Shown here piece after piece: positions 18,494 through 26,103 of a DNA stretch of 56,834 bases. The notes under the pieces were generated by a model that saw nothing but the letters and a program-made list of their open reading frames with translations, was not told the origin of the DNA and made no database searches. Both the position numbers and the translations under genes were made by a program. The DNA is from Crocinitomicaceae bacterium. Its GTDB lineage: Bacteria; Bacteroidota; Bacteroidia; Flavobacteriales_D; Crocinitomicaceae. Within the stretch, counting starts at the first letter, position 1. Each line of letters opens with the position of its first letter. The stretch lies in contig JABURP010000065.1 in NCBI GenBank assembly GCA_014762645.1, positions 1 to 56,834 on the forward strand, written 5' to 3'.

Positions 18494-19024
18494 CTATTTA
18501 TATGTTATGCTCTCGACCTTAACAACTGGCTTAAGTCTGTACTGATCATTGCCTTCTTCAACCACTGATTCTCCTGCGTCAAAATCCAGCACAATTTCCA
18601 TGTGTTGTTGGTCTTTCATTTGTGCATTAACATTGACTTTTAACCCAGTTTTATCCTGGCTGCTTAAGAGCAATGGAAATTCATCTGTAGTGGTTACGAG
18701 CGTATTTTCCTGCCCAAGCACTAATCTCATCTGCTCGATATAACCAACCCGTATTTCATCCTGGTCAGTAATGACGACAGTTATGTCATTTTGAAGGTCA
18801 AGCAGGTTGTAGATTCCTCTATTGGTTTCAAGTGTAACCCACTCTTCAGGATCATCATCCTCATAATGAATTTGTACCGCCTGTACGTCTACATTAACTT
18901 CCATATAATCAGCTGGATCATCCGTCATACGGACGGTCATCATTCCGGTTGCATCATCCTTGGAACAGCTATAAAACAGTCCCAGGGTGAGTAGTAGAAT
19001 AAATATTTTGCTAAATAATTTCAT
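18494..19024 (-). CDS. DUF4382-domain lipoprotein
   Basis: 176 aa. Signal peptide with lipobox LFYSCSKDD (Cys 20). The DUF4382 pattern is clear: MTVRMTDDPADYMEVNVDVQ, then VQIHY, a WVTL strand, GIYNLLDLQND, the IEQMRLVLG helix and VLDFDAGESVV near the C-terminus. The family is widespread in Bacteroidota and uncharacterised; proteins are periplasmic or surface-exposed. It has its own terminator and stands alone. Confidence 0.8.
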   Translation of the reverse strand: MKLFSKIFILLLTLGLFYSCSKDDATGMMTVRMTDDPADYMEVNVDVQAVQIHYEDDDPEEWVTLETNRGIYNLLDLQNDITVVITDQDEIRVGYIEQMRLVLGQENTLVTTTDEFPLLLSSQDKTGLKVNVNAQMKDQQHMEIVLDFDAGESVVEEGNDQYRLKPVVKVESITYK

Positions 19025-19380
19025 AATATTATGTGTTTTTGGTTTTTGCTCTAATCAACTACTTTGTTAAACACAAGATATGTTCCAGAGCATACCAAAA
19101 ACTACAATCACCCTAATTTCAAGGGTTCTGAAAAATGGCACGAAATAAACGCACTTTCAGATTGAAAATATTTTTTCAATTCGGCGCAGGTATGGTTGGC
19201 TGTAAACCGGGATACAGTTCGCATTGATGTAATGAAGACGCTGCGTGCATTTACCTAAAACGAGACGGGATGATTAATTTTCCTTTATGTAAGTACGAAC
19301 GTGTCCAAATTTGTACTGATCGATATTTCAAAAAGTACTCCTTAGGCCTTATCTTCATGGTAGTGTTGGGTACTTCAAAT
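19025..19380 (-). other. 356-bp stretch without a recognised gene
   Basis: I see no coding frame with protein-like composition longer than about 36 codons and no RNA gene. The stretch contains the promoter region of the DUF4382 gene and otherwise nothing I can support. Confidence 0.4.
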
Positions 19381-19680
19381 TTATTTCGCTCTTAACTGAA
19401 AAAGAATATTCATAGTCTCAATTTCCGGTGCTTCTGTTACTTCATACGCTTCAGGAATACTCTTTGCCAAATCAGTTGCTCGAAAAGCTTGTAATGATTC
19501 AGGAGAATCCCACACATAAACACCTCCGTACTGTCCAGGTTTATCTGTTTTTACATAATACTTTTGCAACAATCCCGGAATTGCTTCAAACTGTGATTTT
19601 CTGTCTCTTGCCTTAGTAATCAACTCTTCTTCAGAAAGATTTGACTTTAATTTAATTACTTGTAAGATCATTAGCATCAA
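19381..19680 (-). CDS. Dimeric alpha-beta barrel protein, YdhR/monooxygenase-like
   Basis: 99 aa. The pattern MILQVIKLKS, a helix, then GLLQKYYVKTDKPGQYGGVY, WDSPESLQAF and a final strand TMNILFQLRA is the ferredoxin-like fold of the YdhR/antibiotic-biosynthesis-monooxygenase group. It would act as a cytoplasmic dimer. Which substrate, or whether it is enzymatic at all, is unknown. The ATG may be the first, second or fourth codon. Confidence 0.6.
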   Translation of the reverse strand: MMLMILQVIKLKSNLSEEELITKARDRKSQFEAIPGLLQKYYVKTDKPGQYGGVYVWDSPESLQAFRATDLAKSIPEAYEVTEAPEIETMNILFQLRAK

Positions 19681-19910
19681 TTAAGGTTATTGCTAATCCG
19701 ACAACCTACTTAAAATTGCCTGGCAATAACACATTACTATGCTTAAATCTAATGATTTATTGTTTGAGTGTGAATTTAGCTTTGATTTTTACTAATTAAG
19801 TATGGATTACTTTGGGGAAGAGCTGATTTCTCTCCAAGCTTAGCCTAAGCATCATCATTCGGTGCGCCGTTTAATGATAATAAGTAATCAACGATCATCT
19901 TCTATCGCTA

Positions 19911-20738
19911 TTAATACCTTCTGTAAATTATGTCACGATAAATGGTATCAATAGTCTCTCCGTAATCAAAGAAATTACAAAAAAGAATTTTGTCGTCTTT
20001 ATTTTCTGGTACCAGTTCGAATGAGTTTTCACCAGGATTTTCAAAAAACAATTTCACATTTCTATGGTCCAATTCTAACGCTATAAAAGGTTTATGAAAA
20101 TCATGATTTATTACTTCTTGCGTAATGAATATTGAATCAGGCATGCCTTTAGGAAAATTCAAAATGGTTGGATCCATCCCATCCCCATGGCTAATTCTTT
20201 TTCTTAAATACCACCATTTACCTGTCAAAGAGTCACAAGAAATTGAATCATGAATGAGTTTATTTATTAATTCAGGATCAGGGGTAAAACGCTCATACTT
20301 TGCTTCAGAAGATAATGGACATGTAGATGTGAAATCCTCTACAAAATTTAAAATTAGTACGTCATTATCGGTTTTTTGTATTGAAAACTTTTCAGTAGCT
20401 GTATAGTCAGATTCTATACATAATAATCCTTCTCTTATCTCATATTTATAGGTTCCGTAATATTCATAAGGGTAACGGAAGAATGAGATACTGTCGTCCT
20501 TGATCAAAATATGAGAACCTAATGCATGAGGTTGGTATATAGCTTCAATCGAAACATCCAGAGTGGGGCAGCCAGCCTGTGATGAAGTCTTTTCTCCTTT
20601 ATATTGGCTATTTGTCATGCCCCAATATCCATCAAGATCTACACTGGTTAGTTCTATCTGATCGCTATTTTGCTCTTTGTTCTGAGAACAACCAAACATT
20701 CCTAATAATACGATTAGAGCCGTAATTAAATTTCTCAT
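19911..20738 (-). CDS. Lipoprotein of unknown function
   Basis: 275 aa from the ATG at 20738 (MRNLITALIVLLGMFGCSQN), where Cys 17 is a clear lipobox. The longer frame to 20771 would enter the promoter-like repeat, so I reject it. Two lipocalin-like halves are suggested by LDGYWGMTNSQ near the N-terminus and LTGKWWYLRKR in the second half. No named family. It lies just left of the cassette array and is preceded by a copy of the sequence that also precedes the first cassette at 27.5 kb. Confidence 0.65.
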   Translation of the reverse strand: MRNLITALIVLLGMFGCSQNKEQNSDQIELTSVDLDGYWGMTNSQYKGEKTSSQAGCPTLDVSIEAIYQPHALGSHILIKDDSISFFRYPYEYYGTYKYEIREGLLCIESDYTATEKFSIQKTDNDVLILNFVEDFTSTCPLSSEAKYERFTPDPELINKLIHDSISCDSLTGKWWYLRKRISHGDGMDPTILNFPKGMPDSIFITQEVINHDFHKPFIALELDHRNVKLFFENPGENSFELVPENKDDKILFCNFFDYGETIDTIYRDIIYRRY

Positions 20739-20760
20739 TTTATGCATGAATTGATATATG

Positions 20761-20811
20761 AATAAAGCCAATGTACTTTATTATGATTAAACTGAATGAT
20801 TTGTCAACAAT
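20761..20811 (-). repeat. Left copy of a promoter-like direct repeat flanking the cassette array
   Basis: The segment shares AATGATTTGTCAACAA (20795-20810) and an AATAAARCCAATGTACTTTATT-like block (20761-20782) with 27449-27538. On the minus strand it reads TTGACA, 16 nt, CATAAT, then the 7-bp inverted repeat AATAAAG/CTTTATT, 22 bp before the lipoprotein ATG at 20738. It is probably that gene's promoter. Confidence 0.6.
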
Positions 20812-20950
20812 ACTTCCCCTACCCCGAACTTTTCTCTTGATGAGTGCAGAGCCTACATTCCATAATTTGATCTTTAAAAATTGCTTCTGTACGCGCAAAA
20901 AACTTCTGAGGTTTAATTGAATGCACATTTCTATTAAGCATAGACGAAAG

Positions 20951-21082
20951 ATGATAAATCCTTCGAAGCGGTCGTGATTCTACTTAGCTGTAGATGTTTC
21001 ACAACTTCAAGTCGGCACCTACTTTATTCAAGCCATAGAAGATTCAGGTCAGGTACTTCATTGTAAGTTTATTAAAAACTAG
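20951..21082 (+). pseudogene. Decayed C-terminal end of a T9SS-sorted protein
   Basis: One reading frame gives MINPSKRS, a stop, FYLAVDVSQLQVGTYF and IQAIEDSGQVLHCKFIKN, ending in TAG at 21080-21082. NPSK and DVSQLxxGTYF are the landmarks at the two ends of a type A T9SS sorting domain. Here they are joined after loss of the middle and with an in-frame stop. It ends 9 bp before the leftmost attC-like palindrome. No upstream catalytic part remains. Confidence 0.5.
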
Positions 21083-21085
21083 TGA

Positions 21086-21217
21086 AAAGTAACGCATGAC
21101 TAAAGCTAGGCATTTATGCCCTCTTGCCTGCCTGCCGTCCCTTTGGGAGGTAAACCGGTAGGCAGGATGTGAGCAGGCCAAGGGTGGACGCTGAGCTTTA
21201 GCTATCGTGTTCTAAAT
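21086..21217 (-). repeat. attC-like site A (132 bp)
   Basis: Outer AAC at 21091-21093 and GTT at 21209-21211. Inner arms CTAAAGCTA and its partner TAGCTTTAG form the L box, and the spacers next to the R boxes do not pair. The body differs from the other sites: it is a CCTGCC-rich hairpin pairing with GGTAGGCAGG. This is the last site of the array. Confidence 0.65.
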
Positions 21218-21256
21218 AGTTTTTCAACTTGAGTTAGAATAAGTCATATCAAACAA

Positions 21257-21994
21257 TCAAAACTTGAATTTTACGACCAAATTAATAAAGTGGTTGATGA
21301 CATTAAATGAGCTATAATTGTTGTCAAATGGTCCGACAGCATTCGATTTACTCTTTGTTTTGAGCAAATTGAAGCGTACGAGTGCTGGCGAATAATTAAT
21401 TCCAATTTCCCATCTTTTTCGAATTGGGCAATAAGCACCAACTTGAACAGAAACTCCAGTATTTAGATATTCATTGGAATCCACAAATTGTACATATTGT
21501 CGATTCGGGACGCCTTGATCTGGTGAAATATATGGTTTTGATGCGTTATTGTATTCATATATGTGTTCCATCCCTCCATCATAATGTGGATCCTCATTTT
21601 CATCCACCAAATAAGAATTGCCTATTCCATAACCTAGAATTACCTCGACTCCTAGACGCAAATATTTGATTGGACTATAATCACAACCAAAACGGCCGGC
21701 AAAATTCAGCTGGTATTCTCCTTGAGTTCTAAGAATTTTATCTGTTCCATTTTCATAAATCAACTCTTTTGATTTTCTTTCATCAGAAACAGTTTTGTTA
21801 TAAGTCAATGCATACTTTAAATGCCATTTATTGCTCAATTTATTCCGCAATTGCACACCATAGTTACCCTGATAAATATTAACTGGATTTAAGCCATAAC
21901 GAATTCCAATATCATATTTATAGTCGATAGACTCTTGAGTAAACACCTGATTTGTAGTGATTACAAAGATTAGAGTAACAATACATTTGTTCAT
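21257..21994 (-). CDS. Cassette gene: outer-membrane beta-barrel-like protein
   Basis: 245 aa. Signal peptide to about residue 19 (TTNQVFTQES). The body alternates short strands rich in Tyr, Asn and Gly (GIRYGLNPVNIYQGNYG, LKYALTYNKT, LRLGVEVILGYGIGN) and ends in LVVKFKF with a terminal Phe, the outer-membrane insertion signal. No specific family. It is the leftmost cassette; its stop lies 40 bp from attC A, but its start is 80 bp from attC B, more than in most other units. Confidence 0.65.
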   Translation of the reverse strand: MNKCIVTLIFVITTNQVFTQESIDYKYDIGIRYGLNPVNIYQGNYGVQLRNKLSNKWHLKYALTYNKTVSDERKSKELIYENGTDKILRTQGEYQLNFAGRFGCDYSPIKYLRLGVEVILGYGIGNSYLVDENEDPHYDGGMEHIYEYNNASKPYISPDQGVPNRQYVQFVDSNEYLNTGVSVQVGAYCPIRKRWEIGINYSPALVRFNLLKTKSKSNAVGPFDNNYSSFNVINHFINLVVKFKF

Positions 21995-22072
21995 GATTAC
22001 GCTTTTTAAAAGAACGAAATGAAATCTGGCTTATTGTTCAGATATAAGCGAATCCGGTGGAGAAGCTGCAAT

Positions 22073-22304
22073 TACGTTTGGCTAAAGCTAGTGATTTGTT
22101 GTTTGTGCAGCAAGTACAAAACACGTGCGAAAGTGCGCTGGCCAAAACCCCGGACTCTGGGAGCGTCCTACGTGAGATGACCAAACCAAGACTTTGGACA
22201 AGCAAATGGGAGCAAGTGAGCTGGCCGCCCGGATATGTACACGTAATGGGAGGGAAAAGCGTGGCCAGAGTGTCGGACATGAACTTTAGCTATTATGTTA
22301 GCTG
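22073..22304 (-). repeat. attC-like site B (232 bp)
   Basis: The right R box GTTAGCTG (22297-22304) is intact. The left one reads TACGTTTGG where the others have AACGTTTG. L boxes: GGCTAAAG on the left, CTTTAGC on the right. The body is longer than in other sites by about 58 bp and shares AAAAGCGTGGCCAGAGTG with site E. Confidence 0.7.
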
Positions 22305-22370
22305 TAGTTCTTTTACCTTGGTAATTCTAGGTTCTGAGGTAGTTCTTTAATTTTTAGTAAAAGGATGTTT

Positions 22371-23042
22371 TCATAGAAACACTGACCATGCTACAAAACC
22401 AAACCCGATTAACAAACTCAAGAAATAGTGAGCTACAGACTTACCCTTAAGGATAGTCTCCAGAAAAGCATGTCTTTGAAAGGGTATTACTGCTAGAAAA
22501 TAGAAGATAAATAGATAGAAGACGCCTAACATGCCTTTTTGATGTAGAACTGTATCTATGAGTCTATTTCCAATCGTATCCCATATAAGAGTCACAGCTA
22601 ATGCACAATAGAGGTAAAGAAAGATTTTACTTAAGATCACCAATAACTTGGAGGGTTCTGGCTTATTTTCATTGAATGCAATTTTAGCTTCATAGAATAT
22701 TGTTCCAATGCTACCGAAAACCCCTCCGATAATTGCGAATGAATAAACGCTCGAAGTTATGGGGCTCTTGGTTATTAGACTCAGTGCTGAGAAGAGAGCA
22801 GCAAAATCAGCAAATGCAGCAAACAAGTAAATGGGAGCAATAATGAAGGCTGTACCCAATGAAGGGTTTTTTATGCGTATAAAATGAAATTTCTGAGCAA
22901 TAATTAATCGCGCTCCATAAGACAGGAATATCAAAATCAGAAGTAGAGTACCCAATAAACTGTCCCAATCAAATTTAGAAACTGAATAAAACAGTCCGAC
23001 AGTAGCTCCCATGACTATATTGGATACATAAGTTTTAACCAT
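22371..23042 (-). CDS. Cassette gene: polytopic membrane protein
   Basis: 223 aa with about six hydrophobic segments (such as LLGTLLLILIFLSYGARLI, YSFAIIGGVFGSIGTIFY and LGVFYLFIFYFLAVIPF). No charged signature motif and no family that I recognise. The ATG lies 8 bp inside the GTT core of attC C on the minus strand, so the ORF begins almost at the recombination point and ends 66 bp before attC B, the arrangement of a classic integron cassette. Inner-membrane location is inferred from composition. Confidence 0.6.
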   Translation of the reverse strand: MVKTYVSNIVMGATVGLFYSVSKFDWDSLLGTLLLILIFLSYGARLIIAQKFHFIRIKNPSLGTAFIIAPIYLFAAFADFAALFSALSLITKSPITSSVYSFAIIGGVFGSIGTIFYEAKIAFNENKPEPSKLLVILSKIFLYLYCALAVTLIWDTIGNRLIDTVLHQKGMLGVFYLFIFYFLAVIPFQRHAFLETILKGKSVAHYFLSLLIGFGFVAWSVFL

Positions 23043-23043
23043 T

Positions 23044-23216
23044 GCAGCTAACGTTTGGGTAAAATTAGCAATTTATTGCGGCGCCAAGTGTGCTGGCCAA
23101 ATTCCCGGATTCTGGGCGGTCCTACGTGTGATGGCTGCCCGGTTATGTACACGCCAATGGGAGCATTGCGCGTAGAAGAGTGAGGGGGGTGAATTTTACC
23201 TACTGTGTTACCTGTA
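23044..23216 (-). repeat. attC-like site C (173 bp)
   Basis: Left R box GCAGCTAAC (23044-23052), right R box GTTACCTGTA (from 23207). L boxes GGTAAAATT and AATTTTACC pair over nine bases, unlike the GCTAAAG form of sites A and B. The body shares CCCGGTTATGTACACGCCAA with site F. Confidence 0.75.
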
Positions 23217-23221
23217 GTTTT

Positions 23222-24232
23222 TCATTCCAGTCCACAATATTCTTTCAAGATATGAAACAGTTCAGGTTCTACTGATTCAAATGAATTCAAAGGGACATAA
23301 TTTTCCTCTTTTATGCCATTTTCTTGAATGAATGATTTTGCACTTGAAGCTCTATGTTTCGTTAAAATGACAACCCTTGCCCCAAAAGTTTTTAAGGAAT
23401 TGTCCTTTGAATTGAATAGTATTTCTCCAACTGGAAAATAGACATTTGCCTCATTGTGCCAATATTGTTTACTCTCCAAAAACTTTTCACGAAATTGGTT
23501 GTAATTTTCTTTGTTTGGATACTTGGTTAGATGCTGTAGGGATATTAAGCTGAGTTCAATTTTCCGACTTAATCGGCCATATTCAACACATTTATTCAAA
23601 TATTTGATCCGCTCCTTTTCGTTAGGGTTATCATATTTATAGTAAAAAGCCAAATGATCACAAGCTTCAATATTTCCTAGTTCACATGATTTTTTTAACC
23701 ATTTTGGGTCAGTATATCTAACATATGATTCTTTAGGTTGAGTGGGAGCGTTGGTTCCCAAATAATACATTGCTAGTGCATTTCCACTATCTGCTAATGC
23801 GAGCCATTTTTCATGTCTTTCTTCCTTGGACATTGGGTTTTCCCAATTCCATGTATCACAGTAGATGGAATAAGCACATGCATCTAAATAACCACTCAAA
23901 CAAAGGTTCTCAATATTAAAATAAGCATTTGTTTCCAAGCTGTCATCTTCGTCTGTATAGTTTGGTTGAATACCTTCATAGTTCAGTTTACTTTTTAGAA
24001 ACAGCATTGAATCAGAAAGATCATGATCCGAATATTCAGAAAGCATATCCTTTATGTCTGAATCTCTTCCCAACTTCTCAAGTTCATGTATTGAATCAAC
24101 ATCAAGTTCTTTTATTTGTTCTTGATTATCAGTATCCGAGATTGTTGAAGGATCAGAAGGTGAATTCGTTTCCTGTCCTGATTGACCACAGGAGATCAGA
24201 GTTATTCCGACTATGCAAAACCATTTTGTCAT
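23222..24232 (-). CDS. Cassette gene: Sel1-repeat-like lipoprotein
   Basis: 336 aa from the ATG at 24232, which gives a lipoprotein leader (MTKWFCIVGITLISCGQSG, Cys 15). A longer frame back to 24295 runs into attC D and is rejected. Sel1-like helical repeats are seen in the middle (WLALADSGNALAMYYLG, then WLKKSCELGNIEACDHLAFY), a fold used for protein-protein contacts. The C-terminal 100 residues carry no recognised motif. The ORF starts 17 bp after the GTT core of attC D and stops 6 bp from attC C. Confidence 0.65.
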   Translation of the reverse strand: MTKWFCIVGITLISCGQSGQETNSPSDPSTISDTDNQEQIKELDVDSIHELEKLGRDSDIKDMLSEYSDHDLSDSMLFLKSKLNYEGIQPNYTDEDDSLETNAYFNIENLCLSGYLDACAYSIYCDTWNWENPMSKEERHEKWLALADSGNALAMYYLGTNAPTQPKESYVRYTDPKWLKKSCELGNIEACDHLAFYYKYDNPNEKERIKYLNKCVEYGRLSRKIELSLISLQHLTKYPNKENYNQFREKFLESKQYWHNEANVYFPVGEILFNSKDNSLKTFGARVVILTKHRASSAKSFIQENGIKEENYVPLNSFESVEPELFHILKEYCGLE

Positions 24233-24241
24233 GGGAGTAAT

Positions 24242-24438
24242 TACAGGTAACGTTTGAGCAAAGCTAGTGATTTGCTGCTTGCGCAGCAAGTGCAAAACAC
24301 GTGCGAAGTGTGCAGGCCAAAAACCCCGGGCTTCTTTGGCTGTCCGACCGTGATGGCCGCCAGGATTATGGACATGTACGTGGCGAAACGTGCGCGGCCA
24401 AAGGGTTGGACGCTTAGCATTACCTATTGTTAGGCTCA
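24242..24438 (-). repeat. attC-like site D (197 bp)
   Basis: Left R box TACAGGTAAC (24242-24251), right R box GTTAGGCTCA (24429-24438); the right box fits the canonical integron core GTTRRRY. The L boxes (GCAAAGCTA against TTAGCATTACC) pair less well than in other sites. The body keeps the GGCCAAAAACCCCGG block. Confidence 0.7.
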
Positions 24439-24456
24439 GTTCTACCCCTGCATTCT

Positions 24457-24984
24457 CTATCGGTGTTCCTTAGGAACTTGCTGATAACCATCATATTCCA
24501 TCTCTCCATTTTTGTCATATTCTTTTATGCAGAAACGTATTGGGTAACCACATTCTACTGAATATATTAAATGGTCATCTAATTGACCATTCGGCCAGAA
24601 CATTTTGCATTCAATCAAAATTCCATTTGAAGCAGTAAGAATCGATCGTACAGTTCCGTCCTTGTATTTGGTTATATATTTTCCATGCAACAATGGATAA
24701 TTGCCAATCTTTAAAGTATCGCTATCTGGAAATTGAACAGGGTATTTCTTTGATCCTAGCCCCTTGCCAAACAGAAAATGATAAAATTTTCCAGTGTAAT
24801 AATTGTACATGCAATGTGTAGCCCCGACACTGTCTTTTAGTATTTCTAAATTTTCATCAAGATAAGTGATCCACCAACCTGTTTTATTTCCGTCAGAGTC
24901 AACTTGATTCAAGGTGTCAGATTGGCCATGGCTACCGAATGAAATGAATGCGACGAAAAGAGATAAAATGATATTTTTAGTCAT
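24457..24984 (-). CDS. Cassette gene: exported MORN/YwqK-like protein
   Basis: 175 aa with a signal peptide ending near FGSHGQSD (residue 21). The body has spaced GxxxGxW and YxDG elements (GNKTGWWITYLDE, HGKYITKYKDGTVRS, WPNGQLDDHLIY, YDKNGEMEYDG) like the MORN-type repeats of YwqK-family proteins. These are common in Bacteroidota and sometimes form immunity partners, but no partner gene is present. The ATG is about 65 bp from the GTT core of attC E; the stop is 18 bp from attC D. Confidence 0.6.
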   Translation of the reverse strand: MTKNIILSLFVAFISFGSHGQSDTLNQVDSDGNKTGWWITYLDENLEILKDSVGATHCMYNYYTGKFYHFLFGKGLGSKKYPVQFPDSDTLKIGNYPLLHGKYITKYKDGTVRSILTASNGILIECKMFWPNGQLDDHLIYSVECGYPIRFCIKEYDKNGEMEYDGYQQVPKEHR

Positions 24985-25042
24985 GACTTTATCATTTAAT
25001 GTAAGAACATAGGTAATGTAACCATTAAATCAAAATTTCAAT

Positions 25043-25217
25043 TGAGTCTAACGTTTGGCTAAAGCTAGCAATTTATGCCGTCTTGATGTGCGGTGGCCAA
25101 AACCCCGGATACTGGTTTGTCCGACCGAGTGATGGAAGCCCGGTAAAGTACACGAACTGGGAGGGAAAAGCGTGGTCAGAGTGTCGGACATGAACTTTAC
25201 CTATTATGTTGTGTGCT
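25043..25217 (-). repeat. attC-like site E (175 bp)
   Basis: Left R box TGAGTCTAAC (25043-25052), right R box GTTGTGTGCT (25208-25217). L boxes GGCTAAAG and CTTTACC pair with a G-to-C variation. The unpaired spacers are GTTTG on the left and TATTAT on the right, as in site B. Confidence 0.75.
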
Positions 25218-25221
25218 GTTT

Positions 25222-25278
25222 TTTGTACGTAATAAATCCGTACAAATTTGTTTTGTACGGAAATTGTCCGTACATTTG
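25222..25278 (+). promoter_or_regulatory. Promoter and double operator of the tacAT cassette
   Basis: Two copies of TTTGTACG-N9-CGTACAWW lie 30 bp apart (25222-25246 and 25252-25276). They overlap a Bacteroidota promoter: TTTG at 25247-25250, 20 nt, TACATTTG at 25271-25278. An autorepressing ribbon-helix-helix antitoxin would be expected to bind here. Confidence 0.7.
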
Positions 25279-25298
25279 TAATAGCTAAACGATTAAAT

Positions 25299-25586
25299 AT
25301 GGCCTTGGGAACTAAGAATGAGACAGCAAAGACTCGGTTTGATACGAGACTTTCTGTTAAAGAAAAGAAATTATTAGAAAAAGCTGCCTCTATAGGTGGT
25401 TTCAGAAGTTTGTCTGAATTTGTCTTACGTGCTGCTCAGAAGCGGGCTGAAGAAATTATTAAGAGACATGAATTAGTTATTGCTTCGGAAAAAGATAGCG
25501 AAATTTTTTTCGAAACAATTTTAAATCCTGAAGCACCAAATAAGAAATTAAAGGATGCAGCCAAGAAATATAAATTGGCAAAATAG
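25299..25586 (+). CDS. tacA: DUF1778-family (TacA-like) antitoxin
   Basis: 95 aa from the ATG at 25299 (MALGTKNETAKTRFDTRLSV). The frame back to 25248 would begin inside the operator and is rejected. The N-terminus is a ribbon-helix-helix DNA-binding fold (TRFDTRLSVKEKKLLEKAA, GFRSLSEFVLRAAQ). The C-terminal tail (EIFFETILNPEAPNKKL) is the part that wraps and blocks the acetyltransferase toxin in characterised TacAT systems. It should also repress its own promoter. The gene is 6 bp ahead of the toxin. It is the only cassette gene on the plus strand and carries its own promoter. Confidence 0.88.
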   Translation: MALGTKNETAKTRFDTRLSVKEKKLLEKAASIGGFRSLSEFVLRAAQKRAEEIIKRHELVIASEKDSEIFFETILNPEAPNKKLKDAAKKYKLAK

Positions 25587-25592
25587 AATTTA

Positions 25593-26102
25593 ATGGAATT
25601 ACAAACAGTTAGCCTTCAAAAATCACATTTTAGAGATGAATTTGATTGTGGACAAGAGATTTTAGATGATTATTTGAAAAAACAAGCTAATCAGGATGTG
25701 AAGAAGAAGCTGTCCGCTTGTTTTGTAATTTCTGAAAAAATAAACGATAAAGATAGAGTACAAGGATACTATACTCTATCTAATACGGGAATTCCGCGAG
25801 AATTAATACCTGACAAGTTTCAAAAGAAATTTCCAACAGCTTACAAGACAATTCCTGCAACTCTACTCGGAAGACTTGCACGCGATAAAACTTGTAAGGG
25901 AAAAGGAATGGGAGAGAGATTATTAGTAGATGCACTGTTCAGAAGTTATTTGGCATCAGAGCAGTTAGGGTCATTTGCTGTAGTAGTTGATCCAATTGAT
26001 GAAATGGCAATTTCTTTTTATGAGAGTTATGGATTTAAATTACTTCCTGATAGCGGGAAAATGTTTATTCCAATGGCTACAATCAAACAGCTTTTTACGT
26101 AA
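25593..26102 (+). CDS. tacT: GNAT-family acetyltransferase toxin (TacT-like)
   Basis: 169 aa. The TacT-type N-terminus FDCGQEILDDYLKKQAN is followed by the GNAT core LLGRLARDKTCKGKGMGERL, whose GKGMG loop binds acetyl-CoA, and by ISFYESYGF near the C-terminus. Known TacT toxins acetylate the amino group of charged tRNA and stop translation. The paired DUF1778 antitoxin directly upstream supports this role. The stop lies within 2 bp of the left R box of attC F, so the pair fills its cassette. Confidence 0.88.
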   Translation: MELQTVSLQKSHFRDEFDCGQEILDDYLKKQANQDVKKKLSACFVISEKINDKDRVQGYYTLSNTGIPRELIPDKFQKKFPTAYKTIPATLLGRLARDKTCKGKGMGERLLVDALFRSYLASEQLGSFAVVVDPIDEMAISFYESYGFKLLPDSGKMFIPMATIKQLFT

Positions 26103-26103
26103 T

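Noticed and set aside
20740-20928. 62-codon minus-strand frame in the gap left of the array
   Set aside because: It covers the promoter-like repeat and has no protein-like composition.
24233-24295. Longer N-terminus for the Sel1-like lipoprotein
   Set aside because: The extra residues are encoded by attC D itself and destroy the lipoprotein signal that begins at 24232.
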